A stretch of 64,000 nucleotides of DNA from Meconema thalassinum. Taxonomy: Eukaryota > Arthropoda > Insecta > Orthoptera > Tettigoniidae. The notes below the pieces were generated by a model. That model was given only the letters and a program-made list of their open reading frames with translations. It was not told where the DNA came from and did no database searches. Position 1 is the first letter of the stretch. Each line of letters opens with the position of its first letter. The stretch is from the NCBI GenBank assembly GCA_946902985.2, contig OX336393.1, positions 136,614,533 through 136,678,532 of the forward strand. Reading direction: 5' to 3'. The translations under genes were made by a program, and so were the position numbers. Of this stretch, positions 31,560 through 42,422 are shown piece after piece.

Positions 31560-32110
31560 GAAGTTTAAGACCTAAAGAAGTACAAAATATGCAAGCAAAT
31601 ATGCCCTAAAACTATAAAATATGTCCTAAAAAACAATGACATATGACATGAATTTTTGGGTTAGGTAGAATATCACTAACATACAGTAAACGTCTTAAGT
31701 GCCAAAACGTGATCAGCGATAATACACCAGACACATTTAACCATACAAACTGACAGAGAGCTACAGTACATTAACATTTTCAACATTCATTCAGTATCAT
31801 AGCCTTGAGAAGCAGTTCTTGCTCGGTTTATTTACTACACTATTCGAAAATCCTGTGTTTGAAACTTGACGCAGATAACACGTACCTTGTAAACGACGCT
31901 TCAGTTTAAACAAAAATATGCTGAAATTATAACCAAATATGACCTTATATTACTGAAATATGACTAAATATGACCAAAACAATAAAAATGGCCGAAATAT
32001 TCATTTATACGCAACATCAAATAGCTTTAAACGTGGCCAGGGATCCGCCTTCAAACTTATTTTTCAGCTTTCGGTTAAAATGAGCTCAGAAAAAAATATG
32101 ACTTTTCCTT
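31560..32110. repeat. Dispersed AAATATGAC-type simple repeat region
   Basis: Recurring AAATATG(A/C)C and AAATATGCC words at 31580-31625 and 31915-31985 in AT-rich DNA. No ORF. It may be a decayed transposon; no ends were recognised. Confidence 0.4.
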
Positions 32111-32164
32111 AACATCCGAACCTTAGTGATCATCCTCCAAAGAGTGTCCATAATTAATTTGTTG

Positions 32165-32392
32165 TCTGCTTCGTTGCGCAGTGGCTAGCACTCTTGGCTG
32201 TCAACGCGGAGGCCCGGGTTCGATTCCCTACTCTGCCAAAAACATTAATTCTGGTGTGAGGGCTGGAGCGGAGAACATTCAGCCACGTGAGGCAAAGCTG
32301 AGAAGAGGTATTTTCCGTGGTTTCCCACTTCTACTCCAGGCGAATGCCGAAAGGTCACGGCTGCCACCTTCCCATTCTTCATCTGAATTACA
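32165..32392 (+). mobile_element. SINE S1
   Basis: Head with GTTGCGCAGTGGCTAGC and GGGTTCGATTCCC, then GTGAGGGCTGGAGCGG, CACGTGAGGCAAAGCTGAG, GGTTTCCCACTTCTACTCC and GGCGAATGCCG. A 12-kb hAT transposon inserted right after it (TSD at 32393-32400). Confidence 0.8.
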
Positions 32393-32409
32393 ACTACAGT
32401 CAGGCCCAG

Positions 32410-33189
32410 ATCCAGGGGGTGGGGGTGGGTGGGTGGTGTTGGGGCACTGGGGGAAGTGTCCCCCCCCCCCCTGGCCCGAACCCATCTGTTAAAAAATTAA
32501 AGTTTGTTGTAAAAACAACACAAAACTGGAGACCGAAACACACGCACTTCACACACCGACGCCATCTTAGCAGTATGATGTGTGGGGTTCGTTAAGAGAA
32601 GGCTTTGTTGAACGTGCAACAGGGAGGTGGTTTCAGTCCGGTATGAAACACTGACGTGTGCTAATAATCTGTAGTGTGTGCGCCTTGTGTGGTAAAGCAT
32701 TCAGCGAAGGGTTGTTCTTCAAGTGAGTGATTTGTATAACATTACAGTTTGTGCTACTTCACCTCACTAATATTTAGTTCTTGTATACTTGCAAATTACC
32801 GGTACCTTCGGTGTTGTTGGTGAAAGCATTGTTCTGTCCTGCGCTGTGTTTGTTTTTAGTGTTTTGAATTTGGTGTGTTAGTGTTAGTAGTGCGTTCATG
32901 GTGCTGTGAAATTTCTTAGAATTTCGGAAGGAACTAACTCTTAACCATGGTAAGTGTATGTGTAAGTGGCTAGTGGCTCCCAAATCTTCTTCTGCATGAC
33001 CGTCCCTACAGTACGATTACGATTACTACACTATTATGCGATGGACGTTTAATAAATTGGCCTAAAGCATCATGTCATAGGTATTATTATTATTGAAGTG
33101 ATTATATCCACGGCACGTGCGCAGTTACGAAAGATGTGAATTTCTCAATACATTGCATTGCCTTGGATATTACTTATTTTAACTAAGTA
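32410..33189. other. 5' non-coding part of the hAT transposon
   Basis: Holds a G/T-rich then C-rich subterminal segment (32411-32473) next to the TIR and AT-rich sequence to the start of repeat A3. No ORF with a recognisable product; the 92-103-codon frames here translate the G/C-rich subterminal region. Confidence 0.5.
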
Positions 33190-34396
33190 GAGCAGAATAC
33201 AAAATTTGGTCGACGTCCAATGGATAGCATGGACGTTACATGCAGTTAAACATTGGATCTAACAGCGCGCGTAAAATAATGTTGGCAACAATGACATACA
33301 TGTATTGGTCAGAAATAATCTGAAATAATATGATCTATTGTTGTGTCAATTTTGAATGAAATCCATTAGTTAGTATAGAAGTTACATGCATTTTAAAATC
33401 GGACCTATCAGCAGGCTTAGAATCATGTTGGCAGCACTGACGTACATTAGTTACTCCAAATTAATCTAGAATGCCAGGTACTATACGTGTGCAAAGATTA
33501 GAGCTATTGGCTTGCATACTTTCTGATATATTGATATTAGGGGAACAAAAATAGAGACAGTATTTATTAACAGTTGGCAACCCTGGTTACTGTTAAGAAT
33601 CGGCATAGTCATATATGTCATGGTACTCATAACACACACGAAATTTGGTTGAAATCCAAATGATAGTATAGAAGTTACATGTATTTAAAGTTGAACCTCT
33701 CAACAGGCTTAGAATCATGCTGGTAGCAGTGACGTATATAAGTTACTCCAAATTAATATAGAATGTCAGGTACTATAAGTGTGCATAGTTTAAAGCTGTC
33801 GGCTTGCATACTTTCTGATATATGGGTATTTGGATTTTAAAAAATGAGAGCATTTATTAACAGTTGGCAGCCCTGGTGGCACTTAAGAATACGCTCAATA
33901 ATATCTGTTTATGTCCACATAGCACATACGAAATTTGGTTGAAATGCAATCGATAGTGTAGAAGTTATATGCATTTAAATATTGGACCTATCAGCAGGCT
34001 TATAATCATTTTGGCAACACTGCCATGTATGGCCTCCTTGAAATTAAACTGCAATATTATTATCTATACGTATGCCAATTTTGAAGTAGCTCCCATTCAT
34101 ACCTTCCAAGATATCCACATGGAGCTCAAATTTCAATTGCGATTTTTCAGCAGTTGGTAGCACTGACATCATTTTCAAATATGGCCGTGAGATATTCAGG
34201 TATAGATCTTTACTCCTACCAAATTTTGTTTCGATTGCTGCAGCCGTTTAGGAGTCGATAGGGGAGGGGGGGGGGGGGGGGGGGGGGAGACACAGCCACA
34301 GCCAGACAGAAGGACAGACAGACAGACACACATTTGCCCGATCTCATAAGTCTACTTTCTCCTCAATTTTGCAAAATGTGAAAAGTAGGCTAAAAA
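33190..34396 (-). mobile_element. Repeat A3 (family A), truncated at one end
   Basis: Collinear with A2 from its AGAATACAAAATTTGG segment (33193) to the common end GTGAAAAGTAGGCTAAAAA (34396). The hairpin end with AACAAGAAGTTCC is missing, so the copy is shortened by about 190 bp. A long G run (34262-34288) replaces the usual position of the tetranucleotide tract, next to an ACAGACAGACAGAC stretch. Confidence 0.75.
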
Positions 34397-34696
34397 ATCG
34401 GTTTAAGTCAATTTTTTTTACTCTTTCAGCGAAAGAAAATTAACGGCTTTTAAAACAAAGCAAATCGCTAGAATAAACTTGCACAAGTTTTAAGTTTATG
34501 TTCATGTAGCCCCAATTCTAATCTTGCAATTTTAGAGTTTAACGGATTATTTAGAAATTGAATTAAATATCAGAGAAATATAAAAGATATATAAAAATAC
34601 CAGGGTCGTAATTTTTTTCTTTTCACGTTGCCAGGATAGTCGCAGACGCAGTCGCACCCCTGCTCATCAATCCAAAATAGATTTTTTCTTTGCACC

Positions 34697-34718
34697 CCCC
34701 CCCCCCCCCCCCCCCCCC
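34697..34718. repeat. Poly-C tract
   Basis: An uninterrupted C run of more than 20 bases upstream of the hAT transposase frame. An assembly-length error is likely in such a tract. It inflates the apparent N-terminus of the overlapping frame with proline codons. Confidence 0.9.
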
Positions 34719-34829
34719 GCGCCCTCCTGCAAAGATCCGCAAAGAAGAAGTAAAGGAAGGGAGAGATCATCACGGTGGTGACGGTGATTTTCACGGTGGT
34801 GGAGATGGTGGTGCAGGTGTCGATGTTGG

Positions 34830-35635
34830 TGCTGGGCCTTCTGGTCGATGTTCTTCAGCTCCTGTCCAGGATAGAAGTAGGAGTGAGAATTTAAAACAAC
34901 CTTCTGAAGTTCAGCCCCCAGAACACGAACTTTACGTACAAAATGACGTCGGCCGGTACGCTGGGAAAAAGGAAATTCTTGACATCACCAAGTACGAATT
35001 ACTTACTAATCATTGGACTCCCTCCTCCAATTTTCAATTCCCCTTCTCTAGCCAAGGGAACAAAACAAGGTACATGAACATAAAATATCTTCAGGCACAT
35101 GACTGGCTGGTATACTCCCCATCGTGCACAGGTCTTTTTTGTGTGCCCTGTGCTCTGTTTACCCATGATGGCAACTCCTTTAGGTAATCTTGTCAAGACC
35201 CCTCTTAAAAAAATTAAAAACCTAGGTGGCCAAAAAGGTGATTTGGTGACCCATTCTCTTCACCAGTACTACCTACGCGCTGTTCAAGCCGGGAAGGATT
35301 TCATTTCGACGTACAAGAATCCTCAACTCGAAATTGCCAACCAAGTTTGCACACAACGATCAAGAATGGTTCAAGAAAATCGTGAAAGACTGAAGCCAAT
35401 CCTCAAATCCATAATTTTCTGTGGAAGAAATAACATTCCTCTTCGAGGCAGTCAGGACGATGGACGCTTCGAGTTGTCAAATGAAGGTGACTCTGAACTC
35501 AATGATACGACTAAAGGTAGAACATCAAAATCGCAATTTGAAGGCACATTTAGACAACTTCTCAGGTTGCACGTGGACAGCGGAGACACCGTTTTAGCTG
35601 GATATCTGAAGAACTCCCGTGCGAGAGCAACCTAT
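34830..35635 (+). pseudogene. hAT transposase, N-terminal part (split and frameshifted)
   Basis: After a low-complexity start, the frame ending at 35187 shows a TTF-type zinc finger as in ZMYM1-like hAT proteins: W(L)VYSPSCTGLFCVPCALF, where Cys pairs bind zinc. Near 35175 the reading shifts frame and continues NLVKTPLKKI, then a conserved helical stretch with HQYYLRAVQAGKDF and RSRMVQENRERLKPIL, IIFCGRNNIPLRG and FRQLLRLHVDSGD, up to 35631. There the gypsy LTR (35636) interrupts the codon series. The rest continues at 42423. The product is a DNA-cutting transposase in intact relatives; this copy cannot make it. Confidence 0.8.
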
Positions 35636-36338
35636 TGTTACGTGCCACCCCCTAGTGGCACCTTTGTTAACTGGATTACGGTGGGTAGGAAGCACAACAC
35701 CAATTACTGCTTAAAGAAATAATTCACTTTATTGTGGCCAGAAGGATACAGCACTCTTCAGTAAATACAAGCAATTATTACCTTACTCCAGTTTCCTTAC
35801 GGCGAGAACACTTCCCCTTTCACTTGTCAACAGACCACAGTTAATCCTCTTCGCTAATGAGTCCGGTCCCGTACGCTAGCTGGAAATAGCTGCACCCAGC
35901 CTGTCACCGTACTACACACTGTTTCACAATGTAGCACAATCACTTCTGTCGCACTGGAAATAAACACACTCGCTCAAGACACAGTTCCTCTGTAGGAGTC
36001 TCACTTCCCCGCTCCACTAGGGGTTTCGCACGTCACCACACTTCTGTCGCTCAGGATAATCGCTCACACTAGCTCGTAAAACACAACAACAACAACTGCT
36101 TGACAGGTCGCACTTATATAGCAGGCCGGTGACTCATTAATGCTTCTAGATCCATCCAGGGTTCACGGCTTCTCGAGGTTTCCATCGCTGGTCCAGTCAC
36201 GAATATTCTGGATCATCCCTTTGTCCTAGTAGCTCTGTTGCATAAGGCGCACGCAATACAGGAGGCAGGGCACAGCCCAGCCCTGGGGCAGTTGTGACTC
36301 ATGCGGCGAGTGAATGACACAAACTCACAGCTGTAACA
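35636..36338 (-). repeat. Gypsy 3' LTR (left on plus strand)
   Basis: 703 bp, TG...CA type on the minus strand. About 98 percent identical to the right LTR by eye; differences include an AATAATTC/AATAATTA change and a small insertion near 36146. The CTAT target copy lies at 35632-35635. Confidence 0.95.
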
Positions 36339-36352
36339 CCACCCCCTTCCTA
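36339..36352 (-). promoter_or_regulatory. Polypurine tract of the gypsy element
   Basis: Read on the minus strand: AGGAAGGGGGTGG directly before the 3' LTR. This is the usual position and composition for plus-strand priming. Confidence 0.75.
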
Positions 36353-36375
36353 AAAAGGCTGATCGTCCCGATCAA

Positions 36376-38667
36376 TCATTGGTCCGTCTGTGTCCCTCCG
36401 TAGGCTGCCAGGCGATCTCGATGCACGATCTTCATCTTCGCCCTCGGGCTCCGCTGGATCCTGTAGACGACATCGTTGATCCATTTCACGACTCGGTACG
36501 GGCCTCCCAGGACTTCTGCAGTTTGGGTGATAGGCCTTTCTTCCGTAATGGGTTGAAGAGCCAGACCAGGTCGTCCTCGTGGAATCCTCCGGCATCCGTC
36601 TGCTGGTCGTATCGGGTCTTCATTCGGTCGGTCTCGATCCGCAGTTTCCTCCTCGCGAACGCGTGCACGTCCTCCAGTTGGTCGACCAGTTCTTGACAAT
36701 ACTGGCTTACCGGGATCGGATCATTCCCAGGTCGGCCGAAGGCAAGATCGACAGGTAGACGGAGCTCCCTCCCAAACATGGCCCGGGCTGGTGTGCACCC
36801 GGTGGCTTCATGCACGGCGGCGCGGTAGGCCAGGAGAAATAGTGGAGGATGCTTGTCCCAATCCCTCTGGTGCTCGCTGACAACTATTCGGAGATGGTTC
36901 TCGATGGTGCGATTGAATCGCTCTACCATCCCGTTGGACTGAGGGTGTAGCGGCGTTGTCCTTGTCTTCCGGATTCCCAGCAGCTGGCATAGGTTCTGGA
37001 ACACCTGCGACTCGAAGTTCCTCCCTTGGTCGGAGTGCAGCTCCAGGGGTACTCCGTACCGGCTGACGAATTCCTTCACCAGGGTCTCTGCGATCGTCGC
37101 GACTTCTTGGTTAGGGAGCGCATACGCCTCCGGCCATTTGGTAAAGTAGTCGCTGACGACTAATATGTAGCGGTTCCCTGCCTCGCTTAACGGGAATGGC
37201 CCAGCAACATCGATGGCCACTCTCTCCATGGGGCCGCCCACGTTGTAGGTCTTCAGTGGACCCCGTCGTCTTCGTCCTGGGCCCTTGCTGGCTGCGCAAT
37301 CGTGGCACCTCGCGCAGTGGTTCTCCACGTCTGTTCGGCATCCGATCCAGTAGAACCGCTCTCTCAGCTTCTCCAGGGTCTTCTTTATCCCTAGGTGTCC
37401 ACCAGATGATCCTCCATGAACTTCCTTCAGGACTTCCTCCGTCATAGCCTTTGGAACGACGACTTGTTCCCGAGATGTCTCTCCGTCGGTGCTCTCCCAG
37501 GCACGGCAGATGAGGCCATCCCTTACAATCAGCGAGTCCCACTGCGCCCAGTAGGACTTAAACTTTGGGCTGCAGTCACTCACAATGTTCCACCCGGGTC
37601 TGGGGACACAGGCCCCTTTCCATTCGGCTATCAGTCCCAGGTCATCATCTTCTGCTTGTGCCCGCGTGAAAGATTCGCGGCTCCAGCTCCCTTGAAAGTC
37701 CACGGTAGTCCTTCGGCACTGCATCCCGGTGTTCTCCTCCTTTCGGGCACAGAAGGTGCAGTCTTCGGGGCACGGTCTTCGTGACAGGGCGTCGGCGTTA
37801 GAATGCAGCTGGCCTTTCCTGTGCTGAATCTCAAAGTTGTACTGTTGAAGCCTCTCTAACCACCGCGCGAGTTGACCCTCGGGCTGCTTGAAGTTCAGGA
37901 GCCACCGCAGGGATGCATGGTCGGTCCTGATGAGAAATTCTTGCCCGTACAGGTACTTGTGGAAGTGTTCAATGGTCTTCACGGTGGCGAGCAGCTCCTT
38001 ATTGGTGACGCAGTAGTTCCCTTCTGGCTTTGACAAGGCCTTGCTGAAGTAGGCCACTGCTCTCTCCTCGCCGTCCACTACTTGCGACAGGATTCCCCCT
38101 ATGCCAAAGCCGCTGGCATCGGTATCGACGATTAACCTGGTTCCAGGTCTGGGGTAGGCCAGAATAGGCGCGGTGCACAGAATGCTTGAGTTGTTCGAAG
38201 GCACTGTGGCATTCTGCTGTCCACGTGAAGAGTTGGTCCTTCTCAGTCAGTCGATGTAAAGGTTTGGCGATGTCGGCGAATCCTCTCACGAAGCGACGGT
38301 AATAAGTGCAGAGTCCCAGGAAGCTTCGTAGTTGGGACTTGTCCTTCGGAACTGGCCACTCCCTCACAGCTGCGGTCTTCTCTGGGTCGGTGCGCACCCC
38401 TTCCTCGGAGACGATATGCCCAAGGTACTGGACCCGCTTCTGGAAGAGCTGACACTTCTTGGGGCTCAACTTCAGCTGGGCAGTCCGTAGCTTCAACAAG
38501 ATCTCCTTCAGGTTGCTGTAGTGCTCCTCGAAGCTCCTCCCCAGAACGATGACGTCGTCTAGGTAGACCAGGCAGGTCTTCCAGTGTAGTCCCCTAAGAA
38601 TGGACTCCGTTAGCCTTTCGAACGTCGCAGGGGCGTTGCACAGACCGAATGGCATGACGGTGAACTG
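36376..38667 (-). pseudogene. Gypsy pol, second part: RT end, RNase H, integrase
   Basis: Continues pol after the stop at 38668-38670. 38655-38190 has the RT core with MPFGLCNAPATF and the catalytic YLDD (38553-38564 in reverse). A frameshift near 38180 moves to the frame 38180-36486: RNase H (VDTDASGFGIGG, NKELLATV, TDHASL), then integrase with an HHCC-like zinc region (GHLGIKKTL...CARCHDC) and the DDE core (IDVAGPF, HSDQGRNFE, NGMVERFNRT). A further frameshift near 36530 puts the last 50 residues (ending YGGTQTDQ) in another frame to 36376. The enzyme order is normal; two frameshifts are seen in this part. Confidence 0.88.
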
Positions 38668-40935
38668 CTAGAGCCCGCTGCCCACAGAGAACGCAGTTTT
38701 CTCGCGGTCCTTAGGGTGGACCTCCACCTGCCAGTAGCCACTCTTCAAATCCAAGGTGGAGAACCATCTCGACCCTGATATGGTGTCCAGGGTATCGTCG
38801 ATCCGGGGTAGAGGGTAGCTGTCCTTCTTCGTGACGTCGTTCACCCGCCTGTAATCCACGCAGAACCTGGTGGAACAGTCCTTCTTCTTCACTAACACGA
38901 CCGGAGAACTCCAAGGACTATGTGATGACTCGATCACCCCTTGATCCTTCATCTCTTCTACCATCCGGTCGACTCTTGCTTGCTTGGCGAGCGGGACACG
39001 TCGGAATGGGACCCTAATCGGTGCGCTGTCCCCAACGTCGATTCTGCGCTGGACCAAGCTTGTCCTGCCGAAGTCTCTGCTCCCCACGGAGAAGACATCC
39101 TGGAATTCGCATAGCAGGTCCTGAAGTTGGCGTGATTGTTCCTCGTCTAAATGGTCCTGGGATCCTTGGTACAGCTTCTGTAGTTCTTCTGGCAGTGTGC
39201 GTCTTCTTCGGTTGTCCGTCTGCAGGTGTCCGTCTGTCGTATCTGTGATGCGGGCAATGCAGGTAACAGGCTCGCAGACTCCTAGGTTGGTGTCCCGGTG
39301 AACCGTAATGTCGTAGTCGTTCAGGTTGGACAGGCGGTCGTACGGCCGAGACGTCGTGTTGATGAGTGTCTTGGCAACTAGCAAGCCTTTTGTCAGGATG
39401 TCCTCATATTTTGGCTCGATGACAGCCGCCACTCCCTCAGCAGTTCCGTCGACAATTACGGCAGCGCTGACCTCCGTCCTGGCGGGAACGATGACGTCTT
39501 CTCTCAGCCTTACTCGTCGTGCGGTGATGGACTCGTGCGCAGGTTGCAAAGCAAGTTCCTCACCTCCGAAATGCAGAGTGTTGGTACTCAGATCCAAGAT
39601 GATATTGTTCTGGTCCAGGAAGTCCAGTCCGATGATCACTTCATTTGATACGTCAGCCACAAGCACTGGATGCTTTATCGCCCGTCGACCAATGACGAAC
39701 TCCAGTGATGCTTCGCCATGTACCGGTGCGGTCTCTGCGGTCGCGGTTATTAGCTGGAGGTTCCTTTGTGTGGGTTGCACTCTCCACTTCGGGATCACGG
39801 TGGGACTGACGATGGTCCTCGATGCTCCCGTGTCGATTAGCATGGGCCAGCTCTCTCCGTTGACGACTCCGTCGACCATCAGGCTGCTATTATCCCTCCG
39901 TAACTGCGTCACACGAACTTGGACTGCCGGGGCTTGTCGACTGTCACAAGCCAACCTTTGCCCCCCAAGGCTGGCTGATACTTGCTTTCCTGGGCCGCGT
40001 GGTTTCCCTACGACTGACTGTCCCGACGGAAACCCTTGGCGGCGGCGATCACCGCAGTCCTTGCTCAGGTGGCCTCTCTTACGGCAGGTCCAGCAGGTCG
40101 GTAGTCCTCTTCCGGGCCGCCTCTCCGGATGTTCTTCGGCTACGTTTTTGTTGGTGGTACTGCGACTCTTGAAGAACCGGCCTAGCGCCTCCATCAGTTC
40201 ATCGGCCAGGGGCTTGGTCTTGTTGGTTTTTGCTGGTTCGTCGACGTCCACTTGACGCACCCGCGCGTTCATTCTGGATGCCTGTTTTGCCGTCTCGAAC
40301 TCAAGTGCGTGGCTCAGCGCATCTGTCAGGGTCTTATTGCGCGCGAGTCGCAGCGCCTGTTGAGTGTCCGAGTCCCTTAGCCCGTCGGTGAAAGTCTGCG
40401 TCGCTATCTGCTCCAGAAAGTCGGCCGGCGCTGTTGGGTAGGCGAGCCTTACGAGACGTGCGATGTCCATCTCGATCTCCTGCAGGGTTTCCGCGTTCTT
40501 TTGTACCCGGGTCCGGAGCTGCATCTGGTAGGCCTGCTGAAGATGGCTATCTCCATATCGGGACTCCATATGGGCGATCAGTGAAGCGTAGTCCTGGGAT
40601 CCAGTCGGGATGGCCTGAAGGACGTTAAGGGCATCACCTCTCAGCGCTACAATGAGAGCTGTAGCCTTTTCTGTGTTGTTCCAGTTATTTATGGAACAGG
40701 CCGCCTCGAACTGACGTAAGTAGGTGCTCCACGGGACCTTTCCGTCGAAGGTTGGGGGCGTCACTCTGCTATGTCCCGTTCCTGATATTCCCGGTGTAAC
40801 GGTGGGCGGGCGTTGGCGCAGCTCGGCAACTTCCTCTCGTAGAGCGTTGCATTTCTCTTCCACCCCCGTCAGTGGGCGTAGGCGCAGCTCGGCAACTTCC
40901 TTTTGTAAGGCGTTGAATTTCTCCTCCACCCCCAT
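38668..40935 (-). pseudogene. Gypsy gag-pol, first part: gag, zinc knuckle, protease, RT start
   Basis: A 755-codon frame between the stops at 40945-40947 and 38668-38670. It starts in the last coiled-coil repeats, then has a retrotransposon gag segment (FDGKVPWSTYLRQFEAA, then ALRGDALNVL), a CCHC zinc knuckle (CWTCRKRGHLSKDC), a protease with the DTGAS active site (MLIDTGASRTIV), and the start of RT (SPWSSPVVLVKKKD, DYRRVN, LDLKSGYWQ). It ends at TAG in the GL-x-QF position just before MPFG, where related elements have Trp, so this looks like a point mutation. Gag and pol share one frame, a known gypsy layout. Confidence 0.9.
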
Positions 40936-41262
40936 CAGCGGGCGTTAGCACAGCTCGGCCACTTCCACTTGTAAGGCGTTGAATTTCTCCTCCACCCCCA
41001 TCAGCGGTCGTTGGCACAGCTCGGCAACTTCCACTTGCAAGGCGTTGAATTTCTCCTCCACCCCCATCAGCGGGCGTTGGCGCAGCTCAGCAACTTCCAC
41101 TTGTAAGGCGTTGAATTTCTCCTCCACCCCCATCAGCGGTCGTTGGCACAGCTCGGCAACTTCCACTTGCAAGGCGTTGAACTTCTCCTCCACCCCCATC
41201 AGCGGGCGTTGGCGCAGCTCGGCAACTTCCACTTGTAAGGCTTCGAACTTCTTTTCCACTGC
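40796..41262 (-). repeat. 66-bp tandem repeat inside gag, coiled-coil
   Basis: At least six copies of a 22-residue unit (VEEKFNALQVEVAEL followed by C/R-QRPLMG), starting on the plus strand at about 40865, 40931, 40997, 41063, 41129 and 41195. The last two toward pol are more diverged. The middle copies alternate between Arg and Cys before QRPL. The stop at 40945-40947 is a CAA to TAA change in one unit. Confidence 0.9.
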
Positions 41263-41615
41263 TGCGACTTCCTCACGTAGGCCCTGTTCTAATTTCCTTT
41301 GGCTCTCCTCTAATTTCGTCAGCAGACACTCCTCCAGATTTTTCTGGCCATCCAGAAATTTGGCGGTTAGGTCCTCTGCTAACTTATTCTGGCGTCCTTC
41401 AGGTCCTCTGCTAGCTTATTCTGACCTTCTTCTAATTTGGAAGTTAGGTCCTCGGCTAAACTTTTCTGGCTGTCTTCCATCTTCTTCTGGCCGTCTTCTA
41501 ATTTGGTAGTTAGCTCCTTGGTTAAATTCTTCTGGCAATCTTCTATGCCATTTAACTTCTCTAGCAATGCTGCCAATTGCGCCTCCATTTTAGTTGTTTG
41601 CCTTGTAAAGGGCAT
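40948..41615 (-). pseudogene. Gypsy gag N-terminus, coiled-coil, frameshifted
   Basis: The first ATG on the minus strand is 41613-41615, about 80 nt downstream of the PBS, and opens a Lys/Glu-rich segment with KLEDGQKKMEDSQKSLAEDL. A frameshift near 41400 leads to a stop at 41379; the homologous reading continues in the next frame (LTAKFLDGQKNLEE) into the 22-residue coiled-coil repeats, down to the stop at 40945. The repetitive Q-K-L-x-E-D-L pattern predicts a long coiled coil, consistent with gag multimerisation. Confidence 0.8.
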
Positions 41616-41693
41616 GCACTCACAGGAAAATTAGAGAAAATGACCTGCTAGGGTTTTGAAACCAGGACCGTCAGGTGTTGTGCTTGAGTTCGT

Positions 41694-41712
41694 AATCCCA
41701 CTTCTGACACCA
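41694..41712 (-). promoter_or_regulatory. Primer-binding site, tRNA-Leu type
   Basis: On the minus strand TGGTGTCAGAAGTGGGATT, two bases inside the 5' LTR. It is complementary to the 3' end of an animal tRNA-Leu (…CCCACTTCTGACACCA). Confidence 0.8.
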
Positions 41713-41714
41713 GT

Positions 41715-42418
41715 TGTTACGTGCCACCCCCTACTGGCACCTTTGTTAACTGGATTACGGTGGGTAGGAAGCACAACACCAATTACTGCTTAAAGAAATA
41801 ATTAACTTTATTGCGGCCAGAAGGATACAGCACTCTTCAGTAAATACAAGCAATTATTACCTTACTCCAGTTTCCTTACGGCGAGAACACTTCCCCTTTC
41901 ACTTGTCAACAGACCACAGTTAATCCTCTTCGCTAATGAGTCCGTTCCCGTACGCTAGCTGGAAATAGCTGCACCCAGCCTGTTACCGTACTACACACTG
42001 TTTCACAATGTAGCACAATCACTTCTGTCGCACTGGAAATAAACACACTCGCTCAAGACACAGTTCCTCTGTAGGAGTCTCACTTCCCCGCTCCACTAGG
42101 GGTTTCGCAAGTCACCACACTTCTGTCACTCAGGATAATCGCTCACACTAGCTCGTAAAACACAACAACAACAACTGCTTGACAGGTCGCACTTATATAG
42201 CAGGCCGGTGACTCAATAAATGCTACTAGATCCATCCAGGGTTCACGGCTTCTCGAGGTTTCCATCGCTGGTCCAGTCACGAATATTCTGGACTATCCCT
42301 TTGTCCTAGTAGCCCTGTTGCATAAGGCGCACGCAATACAGGAGGCAGGGCACAGCCCAGCCCTGGGGCAGTTGTGACTCATGCGGCGAGTGAATGACAC
42401 AAACTCACAGCCGTAACA
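41715..42418 (-). repeat. Gypsy 5' LTR (right on plus strand)
   Basis: 704 bp, the partner of 35636-36338. As the transcription-side LTR it should carry promoter and start site. Followed by the CTAT duplication and the resumed hAT transposase. Confidence 0.95.
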
Positions 42419-42422
42419 CTAT

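Larger units (their letters stand above)
35636..42418 (-). mobile_element. Ty3/gypsy LTR retrotransposon inserted in the hAT transposase
   Basis: LTRs at 35636-36338 and 41715-42418, starting TGTTAC and ending GTAACA, with CTAT duplicated at 35632-35635 and 42419-42422. On the minus strand the order is 5' LTR (right), tRNA-Leu PBS, gag, protease, RT, RNase H, integrase, polypurine tract, 3' LTR. I count about 14 mismatches between the LTRs, so the insertion is moderately recent. The coding region has at least two stops and three frameshifts, listed with the parts. Confidence 0.95.

Noticed and set aside
32181..32595. ORFs of 92-103 codons at the left hAT border
   Set aside because: They cross from SINE S1 into the hAT subterminal G/C-rich region, so they span two unrelated elements.
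34690..34830. Proline/His/Gly-rich start of the 165-codon ORF as a protein domain
   Set aside because: It is translation of a poly-C tract and a GGTGGTGAT-type simple repeat upstream of the hAT transposase homology.
39326..40255. 309-codon plus-strand ORF
   Set aside because: Antisense shadow of the gypsy gag-protease region; no family resemblance.
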